A stretch of DNA of 64,000 nucleotides from Anaerolineae bacterium (GTDB lineage: Bacteria > Chloroflexota > Anaerolineae > JAAYZQ01), in NCBI GenBank assembly GCA_016929795.1, contig JAFGIA010000415.1:1-64000 (forward strand), given 5' to 3'. The notes beneath the pieces are model-generated. The model had not been told where the DNA came from and made no database searches. It worked only from the letters and a program-made list of their open reading frames with translations. This document shows, in pieces, positions 13,184-27,163 of the stretch. The translations under genes were made by a program, and so were the position numbers. Positions within the stretch are counted from its first letter, which is position 1, and every line of letters starts with the position of its first letter.

Positions 13184-15961
13184 ATGGATGCTTCACTGCT
13201 CGTCACCAAGCTGCACGTGCCTGCCGTGCGGCATGAGTGGGTTGCGCGCCCCATTCTCGTGAGCCGCCTACACCAAGTCCTGCATTGCAAGCTGGCCCTC
13301 ATCTCTGCCCCGGCCGGCTTTGGCAAAACCACCCTGATCAGCCATTGGATTTACGATTTGCGTTTGATGCTTGACGGTCGCCAGACCGACGCATCGGACA
13401 CAAGGGCAATCACCCATCGCCCATCGCCCATCGCCAATCGAGTGGCCTGGCTGTCGCTCGACGAAGGAGACAACGACCCCGTGCGCTTTTTCAGCTACCT
13501 CCTGGCTGCTTTGCAGACGGTCGAGCCCAGCATCGGCCAGACTGCGGCGTCTATGCTTCAAGGTCCCGACCTGCCACCCCCCCGGCCCCTGCTCACCAGC
13601 CTGATCAATGACCTCGCCGCCATCTCCCATCCCCTCATCCTTGTCCTCGACGACTATCATCTCATATCCACCCTCTTGATCCATGAACAGCTCGCCTTCT
13701 TTGTCGAGCACCAGCCCGATCACGTACACCTGGTGCTGATCACGCGTGAGGACCCCCCCCTCTCCCTGGCCCGTTTGCGCGCCCGAGGGCAAATGGTCGA
13801 CATCCGCCAGGCGGACTTGCGCTTTACCAGCCAGGAGACTGCCGAGTTTTTGCACCGCATGATGGGTCTCTCCCTCGCCCCTGCCGACGTCGAGGTGCTT
13901 CACGATCGCACCGAGGGCTGGATTGGTGGCCTGCAGCTCGCAGCGCTCTCGCTCCAGGGCAGCACGGACGCAGCCGCATTCGTCCGCGACTTTGCCGGCA
14001 GCCATGCCTACGTTCTCGATTATCTCATGGAGGAGGTCTTTCAGCGCCAGCCTCACGACATGCGCACCTTCTTGCTCGAGACCTCCATCCTGGATCGCTT
14101 CACAGCCCCCTTGTGCGACGCGGTGACCGGTCGTGACGACAGCGGGCAGGTGCTGCACGCCCTCGAACAGGCCAACACCTTTCTGGTACCCCTCGACGCG
14201 CAGCGCGAATGGTATCGCTATCACCGCCTCTTTTCCGACCTCCTGCGCCACCGGCTGTCGATCCAACATGACATGGATTCAGGTCAGATCCACCGCCGTG
14301 CAGCGCGCTGGTACCAGGCGCACGGGTTCGTCTCGGAAGCAGTGCAGCACGCGCTGTCTGCCGCTGATTGGTCATTGGCAGCCGAGTTGGTTCCACAGGT
14401 CGCCGGGCAGCTCATGCACCGCGGAGAGGTGGCCACCTTGTTGCGTTGGTACCGAACAGTGCCGCGCGACGTGGTTCATTCGAACCCGCAGCTCTGCCTC
14501 GAGTTCACCTGGCCCCTCGTCGTCACCGAGCAGATCGACGAAGCGGAAGCTTGCCTGGATCAGGTCGAGCAGGCAGCCGAGGAGCGTGCCGATCCCGCCT
14601 TGCAGGGCGCGGCCGCAGTGGCTCGTGCTCACATCGCCCGGGCACGCGGCGACCACGCCGCCGTCATGAGGCTCTCGACAGAGGCGCTGCGGCTGCTGCC
14701 ACCCGACGCATTTCTGTGGCGTTGTGTAGTGGCCATGAATGTCGGTGTCGCCCGCTGGTACCAGGGCGACCTGGCAGCCGCCGAAGAGGCGCTGCGCGAG
14801 GCACGCGAAGCGGCTGCGCGCACTGGCAACCTCTACATCCATGTCGCCGCGCACATTTTCCTGGCTCGTATCCACCTCGCCCGTGGCAAGCTGCACGAGG
14901 CCGATGCAGCTTATCGCCGTTTGCCGCCAGAGGGAGAGCGGGTATCCCTCGTGGTGCTTGCTCACTCTGATCGGGCCAAGATAGCCTACGAGTGGAACGA
15001 TCTTTCCGCCGCCCTTGCACATGCCAGGCGCGGCGTCGAGATAGCAGAGCGCAGCCACAGCCCGGAGCAACTTGCGACAGCATATGGTACGCTTGCACTC
15101 GTGCTCCAGGCACTGGGAGATAGAGACAAAGCTGCCGGGGCGCTGCGCACTGCTGAAAAACACGTCAACCAGCCCGGCACCTCCCCTGCCGCGCATTTGC
15201 TGAACCTGACTCTCCGCATCCACGTGGCCCTCGGCTGCGGTGATCTCGCCGCGGCGGCGCTGGCCGTCGACCACGTCCCAGGGGTACTGGGGTCCGCGCC
15301 CGAGGCAGCCACCTCAATGAACGAGTATCTCTTTTTGATGCTGGCCCAAACGCGCTTCCTCCTGGCATGTGGTGAGTTGGCAGCCGCCGCCGCCCACGTG
15401 CAGGCACTGCATGACAGGGCACGGCATGCCGGCTGGCACTCTGTGGTGCTGCATGCCCGTGCGCTCCAGGCACTTGCTGCGCCCACGCCCGAGCAGGCGC
15501 TCGCTGCTGTGGCCGAAGCCGTAACACTGGCCGAGCCGGAAGGCTATGTGCGCACCTTTGTGGACTGTGGCGAGCCGATGGCCGGCCTGCTGCGGCGGGC
15601 GATTGCCACCGGGGCGGCCGGTGAGTATGCCACCCGCCTCCTGGCCGCATTCCCGGTGCAATCGTCTGGCCGAGATCTGGAACCGGCGCGCGCTTTACAT
15701 CTGGCCGTCCCGATCCCTGCTGCCCAGCCACTTGCCGAGCCGCCAAGTGAGCGAGAAATAGAGGTACTTGTCTTGCTGTGCGCAGGCTATACCAATCAGG
15801 AGATTGCCCGCAACCTGTACATCTCGGTCAACACCGTCAAGACGCACCTGCGCAGCATCTATGGCAAGCTCGGTGTGAACGACCGCCGCGCCGCAGCCAC
15901 GATGGCACGCCGACTGTCGCTCATTCCTGAGGATATTGACAATAAGTTGCGACGTCGCTAA
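13184..15961 (+). CDS. LuxR family regulator of MalT/LAL type with in-frame repeat insertion
   Basis: 925-residue ATPase regulator, paralogous to the one at 6744. The ATG at 13184 is preceded by GAGGGAG and begins MDASLLVTKLHVP, matching the family start; the longer frame reaching back to 12359 is non-coding. Walker [12 protein letters not shown] is at 41-51. Between it and the next conserved segment (WLSLDEGDNDPVRFF) lies an extra stretch of about 25-30 residues that the paralogue lacks, encoded by heptamer-type repeat DNA (13348-13440). Then come LVLDDYHL, helical repeats and a C-terminal LuxR HTH (PSEREIEVLVLLCAGYTNQE, NTVKTH). The last bases overlap the convergent VTT-domain gene by 4 bases. 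Confidence 0.9.
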   Translation: MDASLLVTKLHVPAVRHEWVARPILVSRLHQVLHCKLALISAPAGFGKTTLISHWIYDLRLMLDGRQTDASDTRAITHRPSPIANRVAWLSLDEGDNDPVRFFSYLLAALQTVEPSIGQTAASMLQGPDLPPPRPLLTSLINDLAAISHPLILVLDDYHLISTLLIHEQLAFFVEHQPDHVHLVLITREDPPLSLARLRARGQMVDIRQADLRFTSQETAEFLHRMMGLSLAPADVEVLHDRTEGWIGGLQLAALSLQGSTDAAAFVRDFAGSHAYVLDYLMEEVFQRQPHDMRTFLLETSILDRFTAPLCDAVTGRDDSGQVLHALEQANTFLVPLDAQREWYRYHRLFSDLLRHRLSIQHDMDSGQIHRRAARWYQAHGFVSEAVQHALSAADWSLAAELVPQVAGQLMHRGEVATLLRWYRTVPRDVVHSNPQLCLEFTWPLVVTEQIDEAEACLDQVEQAAEERADPALQGAAAVARAHIARARGDHAAVMRLSTEALRLLPPDAFLWRCVVAMNVGVARWYQGDLAAAEEALREAREAAARTGNLYIHVAAHIFLARIHLARGKLHEADAAYRRLPPEGERVSLVVLAHSDRAKIAYEWNDLSAALAHARRGVEIAERSHSPEQLATAYGTLALVLQALGDRDKAAGALRTAEKHVNQPGTSPAAHLLNLTLRIHVALGCGDLAAAALAVDHVPGVLGSAPEAATSMNEYLFLMLAQTRFLLACGELAAAAAHVQALHDRARHAGWHSVVLHARALQALAAPTPEQALAAVAEAVTLAEPEGYVRTFVDCGEPMAGLLRRAIATGAAGEYATRLLAAFPVQSSGRDLEPARALHLAVPIPAAQPLAEPPSEREIEVLVLLCAGYTNQEIARNLYISVNTVKTHLRSIYGKLGVNDRRAAATMARRLSLIPEDIDNKLRRR
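13348..13440. repeat. Heptamer repeat tract inside a coding region
   Basis: Starts with GATTTACGATTTGCG, the same kind of text as the intergenic heptamer tracts, and ends with three tandem CCATCGC copies (13414-13434) and CCAATCG. Read in frame it encodes the extra loop of the second LuxR/MalT-type regulator. Confidence 0.65.
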
Positions 15962-16536
15962 TAGAGGAGTGGGTCGAGGATGTGGATCGACTGGGAGCCC
16001 ATCCAGGCGATGGCGATGGTTTTGATCGTTTTGCCAAGCCAGCACAAGAGGAGAAAACGCCAGACCGGGTAACGGAGGGTGCCGGCAGCAATGCCTGCCA
16101 GGTCAAAGAAGGGGTTCGGGATGAAGGATAGAACAAAGACGGTAATGCCGACATGGCCCTTCATCCGCTCCTGGATGCGCTCGAACCGGGTGCGATCGCC
16201 GACGATGGCCCGGCCGCTCAAGCCAGCAGCGTAACCGGTGAGCTCGCCGAGCGCCTCGCCAATGCCGGCAGCGAGGCCGACGAGGAGGGGGGGGAGGGCG
16301 CTGCCCATGGCAAAGACGAGGGCGAGGCTGGGGGCGGGCAAGATGATGGTGGCGTTGCCGAGCAGGCTGATGAGAAAGATGCCCGGATAGCCGATGGCGG
16401 CGAGCCGGCTGAACTCGTCGCGCAGGGCAAAGATGGCGACACTGAGTCCAATGACAAGCGCGAGAACGAGCAGCCGGAATGGGCGCCCGGTAAGAAAAGT
16501 GGATGACGATTCCATACCCGGTGGCGCGTTAGCCAT
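15958..16536 (-). CDS. VTT-domain (DedA/YqaA-like) membrane protein
   Basis: A 192-residue integral membrane protein of the SNARE-associated/VTT superfamily. It has about five hydrophobic segments; the conserved motifs ATIILPAPSLALVFAMGSAL and G-x-x-G-x-x-x-G-x-x-x-GY (GEALGELTGYAAG) match YqaA-type relatives. DedA family members act on membrane lipid carriers or proton-motive force; some scramble undecaprenyl phosphate, which would fit the end of this glycan locus, but that is inference. It is the last gene of the 27 kb minus-strand locus and its stop overlaps the LuxR-type gene end. Confidence 0.85.
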   Translation of the reverse strand: MANAPPGMESSSTFLTGRPFRLLVLALVIGLSVAIFALRDEFSRLAAIGYPGIFLISLLGNATIILPAPSLALVFAMGSALPPLLVGLAAGIGEALGELTGYAAGLSGRAIVGDRTRFERIQERMKGHVGITVFVLSFIPNPFFDLAGIAAGTLRYPVWRFLLLCWLGKTIKTIAIAWMGSQSIHILDPLLY

Positions 16537-16556
16537 CGCAGCTCGAATCCTGCATC

Positions 16557-16590
16557 GAACAATCGTAAATCGTAAATTCCAAATCTAGAA
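16557..16590. repeat. Heptamer repeat tract (CGTAAAT)
   Basis: Two exact CGTAAAT copies at 16564-16577 and a degenerate tail of AT-rich text, lying in the 54-base gap between the VTT-domain gene and the UDP-sugar dehydrogenase gene. It belongs to the same family as 48727-48761. Confidence 0.6.
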
Positions 16591-17928
16591 TCAAAAGGGA
16601 GCGCCGACGCGGATGATGCGTGCGGGGCCGCTGAAGCCGCGTGTCGAGTTGTCGGTATCGACCACCAGGCGGGCGTGCTGCAAGATGCGATCATAGTCGA
16701 CCACCCGGTGTCCGGAGACGATGACGACGCAGTCACTGCTGGCAAGCACCTCATCGGTGGCATCGACATGCTCGAGCCAGCGCTCGTCGCGGAAAAAGAC
16801 GTCGCGGCCAATGCGGTAGCGGGGCACATAGGGGTCACTGTAGCTCACGTTTGCGCCGCGCGACAGGAGAATCTCGACGATGCGCTCCGCGGGCGAGTTG
16901 CGTGCGTCGTCGATGTCACGCTTGAAAGCGACGCCGAGGATCAGGATGCGGGCGCCGTGAAGCGGCTTGCCATCCGCGGCGAGTGCCTGGCCCACAAGGT
17001 CGACAACGTGATAGGGCATGGCCTGGTTGACCTCGGCGGCGAGCTCGATGAACTTGGTATAGAAATCGTATTCGCGCGCCTTCCAGCTCAGATAGTAGGG
17101 GTCTACGGGGATGCAGTGCCCGCCCACACCCGGGCCGGGGTAGAAGGGCATGAAGCCAAAGGGCTTGGTGCGGGCCGCCTCGATCACCTCCCACAGGTCG
17201 ATGCCCATCCGCTCGGAGAGGAGGGCGAGCTCGTTGACGAGGGCGATGTTGACGCTGCGAAAGATGTTCTCGAGGAGCTTGGTCATCTCGGCGGCACGGG
17301 GTGAGGAGACGACGTGGACGTGGGCAAAGAGCTGGGCAAGGAGCGATCTCGCCAGCTCGGCGCAGTGAGGCGTGAGGCCGCCGACCACTTTGGGCGTGTT
17401 TTCCACAGTGAACTGGGTGTCGCCAGGGTTGATGCGCTCAGGAGAGAAGGCGAGATAGAAGTCCTGGCCGGCTTTGAGACCCGATGTCTCCAGGATCGGC
17501 AGCACAAAGTCCTCGGTGGTGCCGGGGTAGGTGGTGCTCTGGAGCACGATCAGGTGGCCAGGATGGAGGCGCGGGGCGATGCCGCGGGCTGACTCTTCGA
17601 TGTAGACGAGATCGGGAGCCTTCATGGCATCGAATGGGGTCGGAACGCAGATAAAGATGGCGTCGACCTCGCGCAGCCGGTCATAGTTGGAGGAGGCGTC
17701 GAGGCGGCCGGCAGCCACAGAGGCAGCGACGTCGGCGCTGTCGACGTCCTGGATGTAGCTGCGGCCCTCGTTGAGTGCCGCCACCTTGCCCGGATCGACG
17801 TCGAGGGCAAGGACATGATAGCCGGCGCGGGCAAAGCCGACGGCGAGAGGCAGCCCGACGTAGCCAAGGCCGATGACCCCCACTATGGCCGTATGGTCGG
17901 CGATCCTGGCTGCAAGTGTGTGCGTCAT
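16591..17928 (-). CDS. UDP-sugar dehydrogenase (UDP-GlcNAc/UDP-ManNAc 6-dehydrogenase type)
   Basis: Oxidises the C6 hydroxyl of a UDP-hexosamine to a uronic acid in two NAD steps; 445 residues. The N-terminal Rossmann motif [17 protein letters not shown] is followed by the [21 protein letters not shown] and [10 protein letters not shown] motifs; the catalytic Cys is in [20 protein letters not shown]. The C-terminal domain contains [16 protein letters not shown]. The pattern is closest to WbpA/WecC-type enzymes. With WecB at 24925 the product could be UDP-ManNAcA or UDP-GlcNAcA. The start overlaps the stop of the WecA-type gene (ATGA). Confidence 0.92.
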   Translation of the reverse strand: MTHTLAARIADHTAIVGVIGLGYVGLPLAVGFARAGYHVLALDVDPGKVAALNEGRSYIQDVDSADVAASVAAGRLDASSNYDRLREVDAIFICVPTPFDAMKAPDLVYIEESARGIAPRLHPGHLIVLQSTTYPGTTEDFVLPILETSGLKAGQDFYLAFSPERINPGDTQFTVENTPKVVGGLTPHCAELARSLLAQLFAHVHVVSSPRAAEMTKLLENIFRSVNIALVNELALLSERMGIDLWEVIEAARTKPFGFMPFYPGPGVGGHCIPVDPYYLSWKAREYDFYTKFIELAAEVNQAMPYHVVDLVGQALAADGKPLHGARILILGVAFKRDIDDARNSPAERIVEILLSRGANVSYSDPYVPRYRIGRDVFFRDERWLEHVDATDEVLASSDCVVIVSGHRVVDYDRILQHARLVVDTDNSTRGFSGPARIIRVGAPF

Positions 17929-18974
17929 AGGGCCCTTCTCCTGCGTGGAATCAAGTCACCACGCTGGTCCTTGCCGATAAAGTCGATCTGCTCAAAGCGC
18001 CAGAGGGCGACGGCGGCGGCGATGGCGACGACAGCGCCGACGATGTACCCCTCGATGATGGTGGCCTGCGTGACAAAAAGAGCGATGGCGCCGAGGCCAG
18101 CGCAGATCAGATAGCAGATGAGCACGGCTTCGCGGCGGGTGTAGCCGAGGGCCACAAGGCGGTGGGAGACGTGGTCTTTGCCCGGGGTGGTGAGTGGATT
18201 CAGGCCGCGGCGCAGACGGGAGATGATGACGAGCGTGGTATCAAAGAGGGGCAAGCCCAGAATGAGGACCGGCACCATCCAGGTGACGATCTGGAGGCCA
18301 TCCGGGAAGCGGAGCTTGATGCCGACGGCGGCGAGGACGAACCCAAGAAAAAGGGCGCCAGCGTCGCCCATAAAGATCGAGGCCGGGTTAAAGTTGTAGA
18401 CGAGAAAGCCGATACAGGCGCCGACGAGGGCTGCCGACAGGGCACCAACCAGGTACTGGTCATTCATGGCGGCGAGGAGGAGAAAGTAGATGGCGGCGGC
18501 AGCGCCGACCCCGCCCGTCAGGCCATCCATGTTGTCGAGCAGGTTCATGGCATTGGTGATGACCACGATCCAGCCCAGGGTGACGGCGATGTTGACCACT
18601 TCCCACGGAAAGGTGCCAATGCGCACGCCGGTGAGCACCAGGATGGCGGCGCAGAGGATCTGGCCGCCCAGCTTGACGAGTGGACTGAGTGCGCGGCGAT
18701 CATCCCACACGCCGAGAAAGGAGACGAGGCTAGCACCGACGAGGATGCTGAGCAGTTCTTGGATGCGGAAGCGGGTGCCAAAAAGGAGGATGGCGGCGAT
18801 GAATGCGCCATAGATCGCCACCCCGCCGAGCAGTGGAATAGGGCTGACGTGGACCTTGCGGCTGCTCGGTTGGTCGAGGACGCCCAGGCGCAGCGCGATG
18901 CGGCGCACGATGGGCGTGCCGCCGACGGCCAGCACGAGTGCGCTGGCAAAGATGAGCATGAAGGTCGTCGTCAC
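17925..18974 (-). CDS. Polyprenyl-phosphate sugar-1-phosphate transferase (WecA/TagO family)
   Basis: Integral membrane enzyme of 349 residues that transfers a sugar-1-phosphate, typically GlcNAc-1-P, from UDP-sugar to undecaprenyl phosphate, starting a repeat unit. The GTG at 18974 follows GGAGGT with 5 bases spacing and is preferred over an upstream TTG. About eleven hydrophobic segments are present. Family motifs visible are [18 protein letters not shown], the acidic [27 protein letters not shown], and [30 protein letters not shown] with the H-x-x-H motif. It should initiate assembly of the glycan coded in this locus. Confidence 0.92.
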   Translation of the reverse strand: MTTTFMLIFASALVLAVGGTPIVRRIALRLGVLDQPSSRKVHVSPIPLLGGVAIYGAFIAAILLFGTRFRIQELLSILVGASLVSFLGVWDDRRALSPLVKLGGQILCAAILVLTGVRIGTFPWEVVNIAVTLGWIVVITNAMNLLDNMDGLTGGVGAAAAIYFLLLAAMNDQYLVGALSAALVGACIGFLVYNFNPASIFMGDAGALFLGFVLAAVGIKLRFPDGLQIVTWMVPVLILGLPLFDTTLVIISRLRRGLNPLTTPGKDHVSHRLVALGYTRREAVLICYLICAGLGAIALFVTQATIIEGYIVGAVVAIAAAVALWRFEQIDFIGKDQRGDLIPRRRRAL

Positions 18975-18986
18975 AGATACCTCCAA

Positions 18987-23537
<4,551 letters not shown>

Positions 23538-23545
23538 AGACTCCC

Positions 23546-23640
23546 CCTAAGGATTTGCGATTGACAGCTTGCGATTGCATAGCGATAAGCCGGCGTCATC
23601 GAAAATCGCAACACGCCAATCGGAAATCGTCAATCGTTAG
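23546..23640. repeat. Heptamer-type repeat tract
   Basis: A 92-base gap between the fused ligase gene and the glycosyltransferase gene, filled by GATTTGCGATTG- and AATCGCAA-type text on both strands (GGATTTGCGATTG, AAAATCGCAA, GCCAATCGGAAATCG). The last bases supply the stop codon of the glycosyltransferase at 23630. Copies are degenerate but keep the 7-base period in part. Confidence 0.5.
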
Positions 23641-24901
23641 CCCCTTCTCGCACGACGTCCATCAACAGCTCTTCGAGGCGTGCCGCCAGCCGGTCGCGGG
23701 CATAGTGTTCCTGAACAAAGGCGCGCGCCTTCTCTCCGGCGGTGCGCAGCCAGGTGCGGTCCTTTTCCAGCCGCGCGAGCGCCTGGGCCATCTGGGCCGG
23801 ATTTTCAGACTCGACGTACACCCCCCCATCCGCCTGCTCGAGCACACGGCGCGCTTCGCCGTCGATGCTGAGCAGTACCGGGCAGCCACAGGCCCACGAG
23901 TCGAACAGCTTGCTGGGCACAGCCCCCTCAAAGAGCGCCAGCTTGCGCAGCGGAACCAGCGCCACGTGGGCGGCGGACAGAAAGGCTGGCATCTCGTGCC
24001 GCGGCCGCTCGGGCAGCATGGTCACGTTCGTCAGGCTGAGCCGATCTTGTAGGTCGCGGAGCTCGGCTTTTTTCGGTCCCTCACCTACGAACAAAAAGTG
24101 CACCTCGGGTGTATCTTGCAGTTGCTGCGCTGCATATAACACGCTATCCAACCCCTGCGCCAGCCCGTGGATTCCGGCGTACAGCACCAGGAACTTGTCA
24201 TCCAATCCCAGCTTGGCGCGCAAGGCCGACCCAGCTTCTGGAACGGGGCGAAACAGGTCGGTATTGGCGCCATTGGGGATGAGAACGACCTTTTCCCCCA
24301 AGCCTCGCTCTTTCAGCCGCTGCTCGATCCCGCGGGTGACGACCACGATTCGGCGCGCCCTATTATAGCACATTTTCTCAAGTTGGCTAGCGAGCGCGAT
24401 CGCACGGGGATGGGTCAGCTCGCCCAGGGCGACAGCCGACTCGGGCCACAGGTCCCGCACCTCAAAGACGAAGGGGATGCGCCGCAGGTAGCTCAGAACC
24501 AGGCCGGCGGCGCCGACAAAGAGGGGGGGGGAGGTGGCAAAGATGGCATCATAGCGGCCCCGGGCAAGGCCGATACCGGCCAGCGCGGCGTTGACCATGT
24601 AGCTGAGGTAGAACGTCATGCGCTTGGCAAAGCTCTTTTGGGGTGAGGCTTTGACCCACACGCGGATGACGTCGATGCCATCCATCTTGTCGCGGGTGTA
24701 GAGCTTTTTTCGATAGGCGGGCGGAATGATGCCCGATGGATGGTTGGGCACCTCGGTCACGATCGTCACGTGATGCCCCCGCCCCACCAGGTAGCGGGCC
24801 ATCTCGTGCGCCCGTGTCTGGGTGGCACCCACCTCGGGCGGAAAGTATTGGGTCAGATAAAGGATGCGCACTGGCCCCGCTTTTCCCGTCATGCGCGCCA
24901 T
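23630..24901 (-). CDS. Family 4 glycosyltransferase (WbuB-like)
   Basis: A GT-B fold transferase, 423 residues from the ATG at 24901 (a nearby ATG at 24892 is an alternative). It begins VRILYLTQYFPPEVGATQTRAHEMARYL, the typical WbuB-type start, followed by VTEVPNHPSG, then FVFEVRDLWPESAVALGEL and the nucleotide-sugar-binding half with GANTDLF, VLYAGIHGLAQGLD, EGPKKAEL and GAVPSKLFDSWACGCPVLLS, with the E-x7-E type end of family 4 enzymes. It transfers an unknown sugar onto the lipid-linked repeat unit. It lies 23 bases after wecB on the same strand. Confidence 0.9.
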   Translation of the reverse strand: MARMTGKAGPVRILYLTQYFPPEVGATQTRAHEMARYLVGRGHHVTIVTEVPNHPSGIIPPAYRKKLYTRDKMDGIDVIRVWVKASPQKSFAKRMTFYLSYMVNAALAGIGLARGRYDAIFATSPPLFVGAAGLVLSYLRRIPFVFEVRDLWPESAVALGELTHPRAIALASQLEKMCYNRARRIVVVTRGIEQRLKERGLGEKVVLIPNGANTDLFRPVPEAGSALRAKLGLDDKFLVLYAGIHGLAQGLDSVLYAAQQLQDTPEVHFLFVGEGPKKAELRDLQDRLSLTNVTMLPERPRHEMPAFLSAAHVALVPLRKLALFEGAVPSKLFDSWACGCPVLLSIDGEARRVLEQADGGVYVESENPAQMAQALARLEKDRTWLRTAGEKARAFVQEHYARDRLAARLEELLMDVVREGAND

Positions 24902-24924
24902 TGTAGCACAATCAAGGTGCTTGA

Positions 24925-25995
24925 TCAAATATCCTGGCCCACAATCCGCGCTGCGATCCTGGTTGAAGCATGCCCGTCGCCAAAGAGCGGTGGCGGCGTG
25001 CCTTCCGGGCGAAACGATCGGGCGGCGTGAAGGATCGCCGCCCGATCGACCTCCACTAGGCGGTTCCAGCCGGCTTGCACTGTCTCGGCCCACTCGGTTT
25101 CGTGGCGCAGGGTGAGGCAGGGCACGGCAAAAAAGTAGGCCTCTTTTTGCACGCCGCCCGAGTCGGTAAGGATCAGGCCGGCGTGTTTTTCGAGGAGGAG
25201 CATATCAAGGTAACCGACAGGCTCGATGGGCCTCAGGCTGCCGGACCGGGACAATGACTCGAGACCGGCGTCGACGATGCGCTGGCGAGTGCGTGGATGG
25301 ACGGGAAAGACAACCGGAACGTCGAGGGCCGCGAGGGCTGTGAGCAAGTTCTCGAGATGCACAGGATCATCGGTGTTGGATGGGCGGTGGATGGTGACCA
25401 GGGCGTAGCCCTGAGGGCTCAGGTGGAGGCGGTCGAGAATGGCAGAGTGGCGCTCGGCGTGTGAGGCGTTGTGCAGGACGGCGTCGTACATGACGTCGCC
25501 GACGAGGTGGACACCGCGGGAGATGCCCTCGTGGGCCAGGTTGTCGATGGCCGTCTGGGTGGGACAGAAGAGGAGGTCGGCGGCGTGATCGGTGAGGACG
25601 CGGTTGTGCTCTTCGGGCATGAGCCGGTTAAAGCTGCGCAGGCCCGCTTCGACGTGGGCGATGGGGATATGCAGCTTGACCGCGGCCAGGGCGCCGGCAA
25701 GGGTCGAATTGGTGTCGCCGTAGACGAGGACCACGTCCGGGGCCTCGGCCAGGAGTACCTCTTCGATGCGGATGAGCATCTGGCCCGTCTGCCAGCCGTG
25801 AGGGCCGGAGCCGACCTCGAGGTTATAGTCGGGCTCGGGGATCTGGAGCTCCTGGAAAAAGATGGCCGACATGCCGTAATCGTAGTGCTGGCCCGTATGG
25901 ACCAACACATCGTCGGCCAGGGCGCGCAGGGCGCGGCTGACGGGGGCAGCTTTGATGAACTGTGGGCGGGCACCGACGACGGAAAGGATTTTCAT
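24925..25995 (-). CDS. wecB: UDP-N-acetylglucosamine 2-epimerase (non-hydrolysing)
   Basis: Converts UDP-GlcNAc to UDP-ManNAc; 356 residues, near the family length. The start MKILSVVGARPQFIKAAPV, then VLVHTGQHYDYGMSAIFFQEL, VYGDTNSTLAGALAA, HVEAGLRSFNRLMPEEHNR, LTDHAADLLF, VTIHRPSNTD, and TDSGGVQKEAYFFAVPCLTLR are all diagnostic of WecB/MnaA. With the UDP-sugar dehydrogenase at 16591 it could supply UDP-ManNAcA. Its ATG overlaps the stop of the upstream glycosyltransferase (4 bases), showing tight coupling. Confidence 0.95.
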   Translation of the reverse strand: MKILSVVGARPQFIKAAPVSRALRALADDVLVHTGQHYDYGMSAIFFQELQIPEPDYNLEVGSGPHGWQTGQMLIRIEEVLLAEAPDVVLVYGDTNSTLAGALAAVKLHIPIAHVEAGLRSFNRLMPEEHNRVLTDHAADLLFCPTQTAIDNLAHEGISRGVHLVGDVMYDAVLHNASHAERHSAILDRLHLSPQGYALVTIHRPSNTDDPVHLENLLTALAALDVPVVFPVHPRTRQRIVDAGLESLSRSGSLRPIEPVGYLDMLLLEKHAGLILTDSGGVQKEAYFFAVPCLTLRHETEWAETVQAGWNRLVEVDRAAILHAARSFRPEGTPPPLFGDGHASTRIAARIVGQDI

Positions 25996-27116
25996 CGGGC
26001 TTGTCTTCCAAGCAGATCGTCGTACAGGTCGAGAAGCTTGAGGCTCTCTACCTCCCAGTTGTACTTCTCACGGACTACCCTGCGCGCGTTTTCGCCCATC
26101 TTTTTGCGGAGCTCTGGATTTGTGAGCAGACGGTCCACGGCGCCAGCGATCTGTTGCGGAGAGGTAGGATCTATGGTGATGCCACAGTCGTTTCCTGTCA
26201 CTATTTCTTTCCATAGCTCAAAGTGAGAGGCGATGACCGGGAGACCTGCGGACATGTACTCGAACAGCTTGATCGGCTGTGCCAGGTCGTAGCCGTAGAT
26301 GGGCTGGCTGCAGATGAGGCCGATAGCAGCCGAGTGAAGGTGGCCGTACAGCTCGTCGTAGGGGACGAGGCCACGATAATCTACGAAGGCAAAGCCCGGT
26401 GATGCCCTCACCGCCTCCTCAGCCTCGCGGTCTATGGCCTTTCCGAGGAGGATCAGTTGCACGCCGGGGGTGCGCACGTAGGGTAACGCCTCGACGATCT
26501 GGACCACTCCTCGATGGTTTGTCATGCCACCGGTATAGATCAACCGGTGATTACCCTCGTAAGTGCGTTGGTCATGGTGCGTCGTGTCCATCATGGATAG
26601 GAGTGGATAGTTCTTGACGAGACAAGTGCGGGCGCCTGAAAAGCGATTCAAGATCTCTTCTGTGACCGTCACGACTGCATCAATACGGTTGGCTACTGCC
26701 CCCTCGATCTTCTCAATGCTCCATGCAAGGATGGGTTTCAGATAGCGGGGGACCCACTCCCTGCCCTTGACCTGCCGGGGAAAATCTTCGTGTGCATCAT
26801 AGATCACGGCAGCTCGGGTCGTTCGCTTCAAGAGGAGGCCAACAGGTAGGAGTTCAGGGTCGTGAAAATGGTACAGGTCCGCATCGAGCTGGCGTGCAAG
26901 GCGGTAAAGTGCCCAAACACCGAGGGTGGTGCGCCGCAACCTACTCTCGAAGCGCGGTACAGGAATGATCTCGATACCATCGCAAACTTCACGCTCGGTG
27001 TGCGGGGCGATGAGTGAGACACGGTAGCCGTGATCGGCGAGCGTGCGACATTCTTTGGTATAGATACGTGTGTCAAAAGGACGGTGAACTGTCGTCAGGT
27101 GGACAACGTGTGGCAT
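25992..27116 (-). CDS. Family 4 glycosyltransferase
   Basis: 374 residues from the ATG at 27116, which follows GGGAGG with good spacing; the longer frame to 27167 overlaps the next gene. The start PHVVHLTTVHRPFDTRIYTK resembles GT4 enzymes that act on UDP- or GDP-sugars. Further features are YHFHDPELLPVGLLL, VIYDAHEDFPRQ, the linker VTVTEEIL, then LIYTGGMTNHRGVVQIVEAL and KLFEYMSAGLPVIASHF with the E-x7-E type segment. Its role is to add one sugar of the repeat unit; donor and acceptor are unknown. It is 47 bases from the next upstream gene on the same strand. Confidence 0.88.
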   Translation of the reverse strand: MPHVVHLTTVHRPFDTRIYTKECRTLADHGYRVSLIAPHTEREVCDGIEIIPVPRFESRLRRTTLGVWALYRLARQLDADLYHFHDPELLPVGLLLKRTTRAAVIYDAHEDFPRQVKGREWVPRYLKPILAWSIEKIEGAVANRIDAVVTVTEEILNRFSGARTCLVKNYPLLSMMDTTHHDQRTYEGNHRLIYTGGMTNHRGVVQIVEALPYVRTPGVQLILLGKAIDREAEEAVRASPGFAFVDYRGLVPYDELYGHLHSAAIGLICSQPIYGYDLAQPIKLFEYMSAGLPVIASHFELWKEIVTGNDCGITIDPTSPQQIAGAVDRLLTNPELRKKMGENARRVVREKYNWEVESLKLLDLYDDLLGRQAR

Positions 27117-27163
27117 TTTCTCAACCTCCCGGATAGAGATGTGAACACAGGCGAGTCCCTGGA

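Noticed and set aside
13268..14269. 333-residue minus-strand frame
   Set aside because: Antisense to the LuxR/MalT-type ATPase domain; no family motif, composition explained by the opposite strand.
24892..24930. Promoter (TTGATC-17-TACAAT) before the WbuB-like glycosyltransferase giving a leaderless transcript
   Set aside because: Boxes can be found, but the -10 overlaps the start codon and the gene lies in a tightly packed operon; chance similarity is likely.
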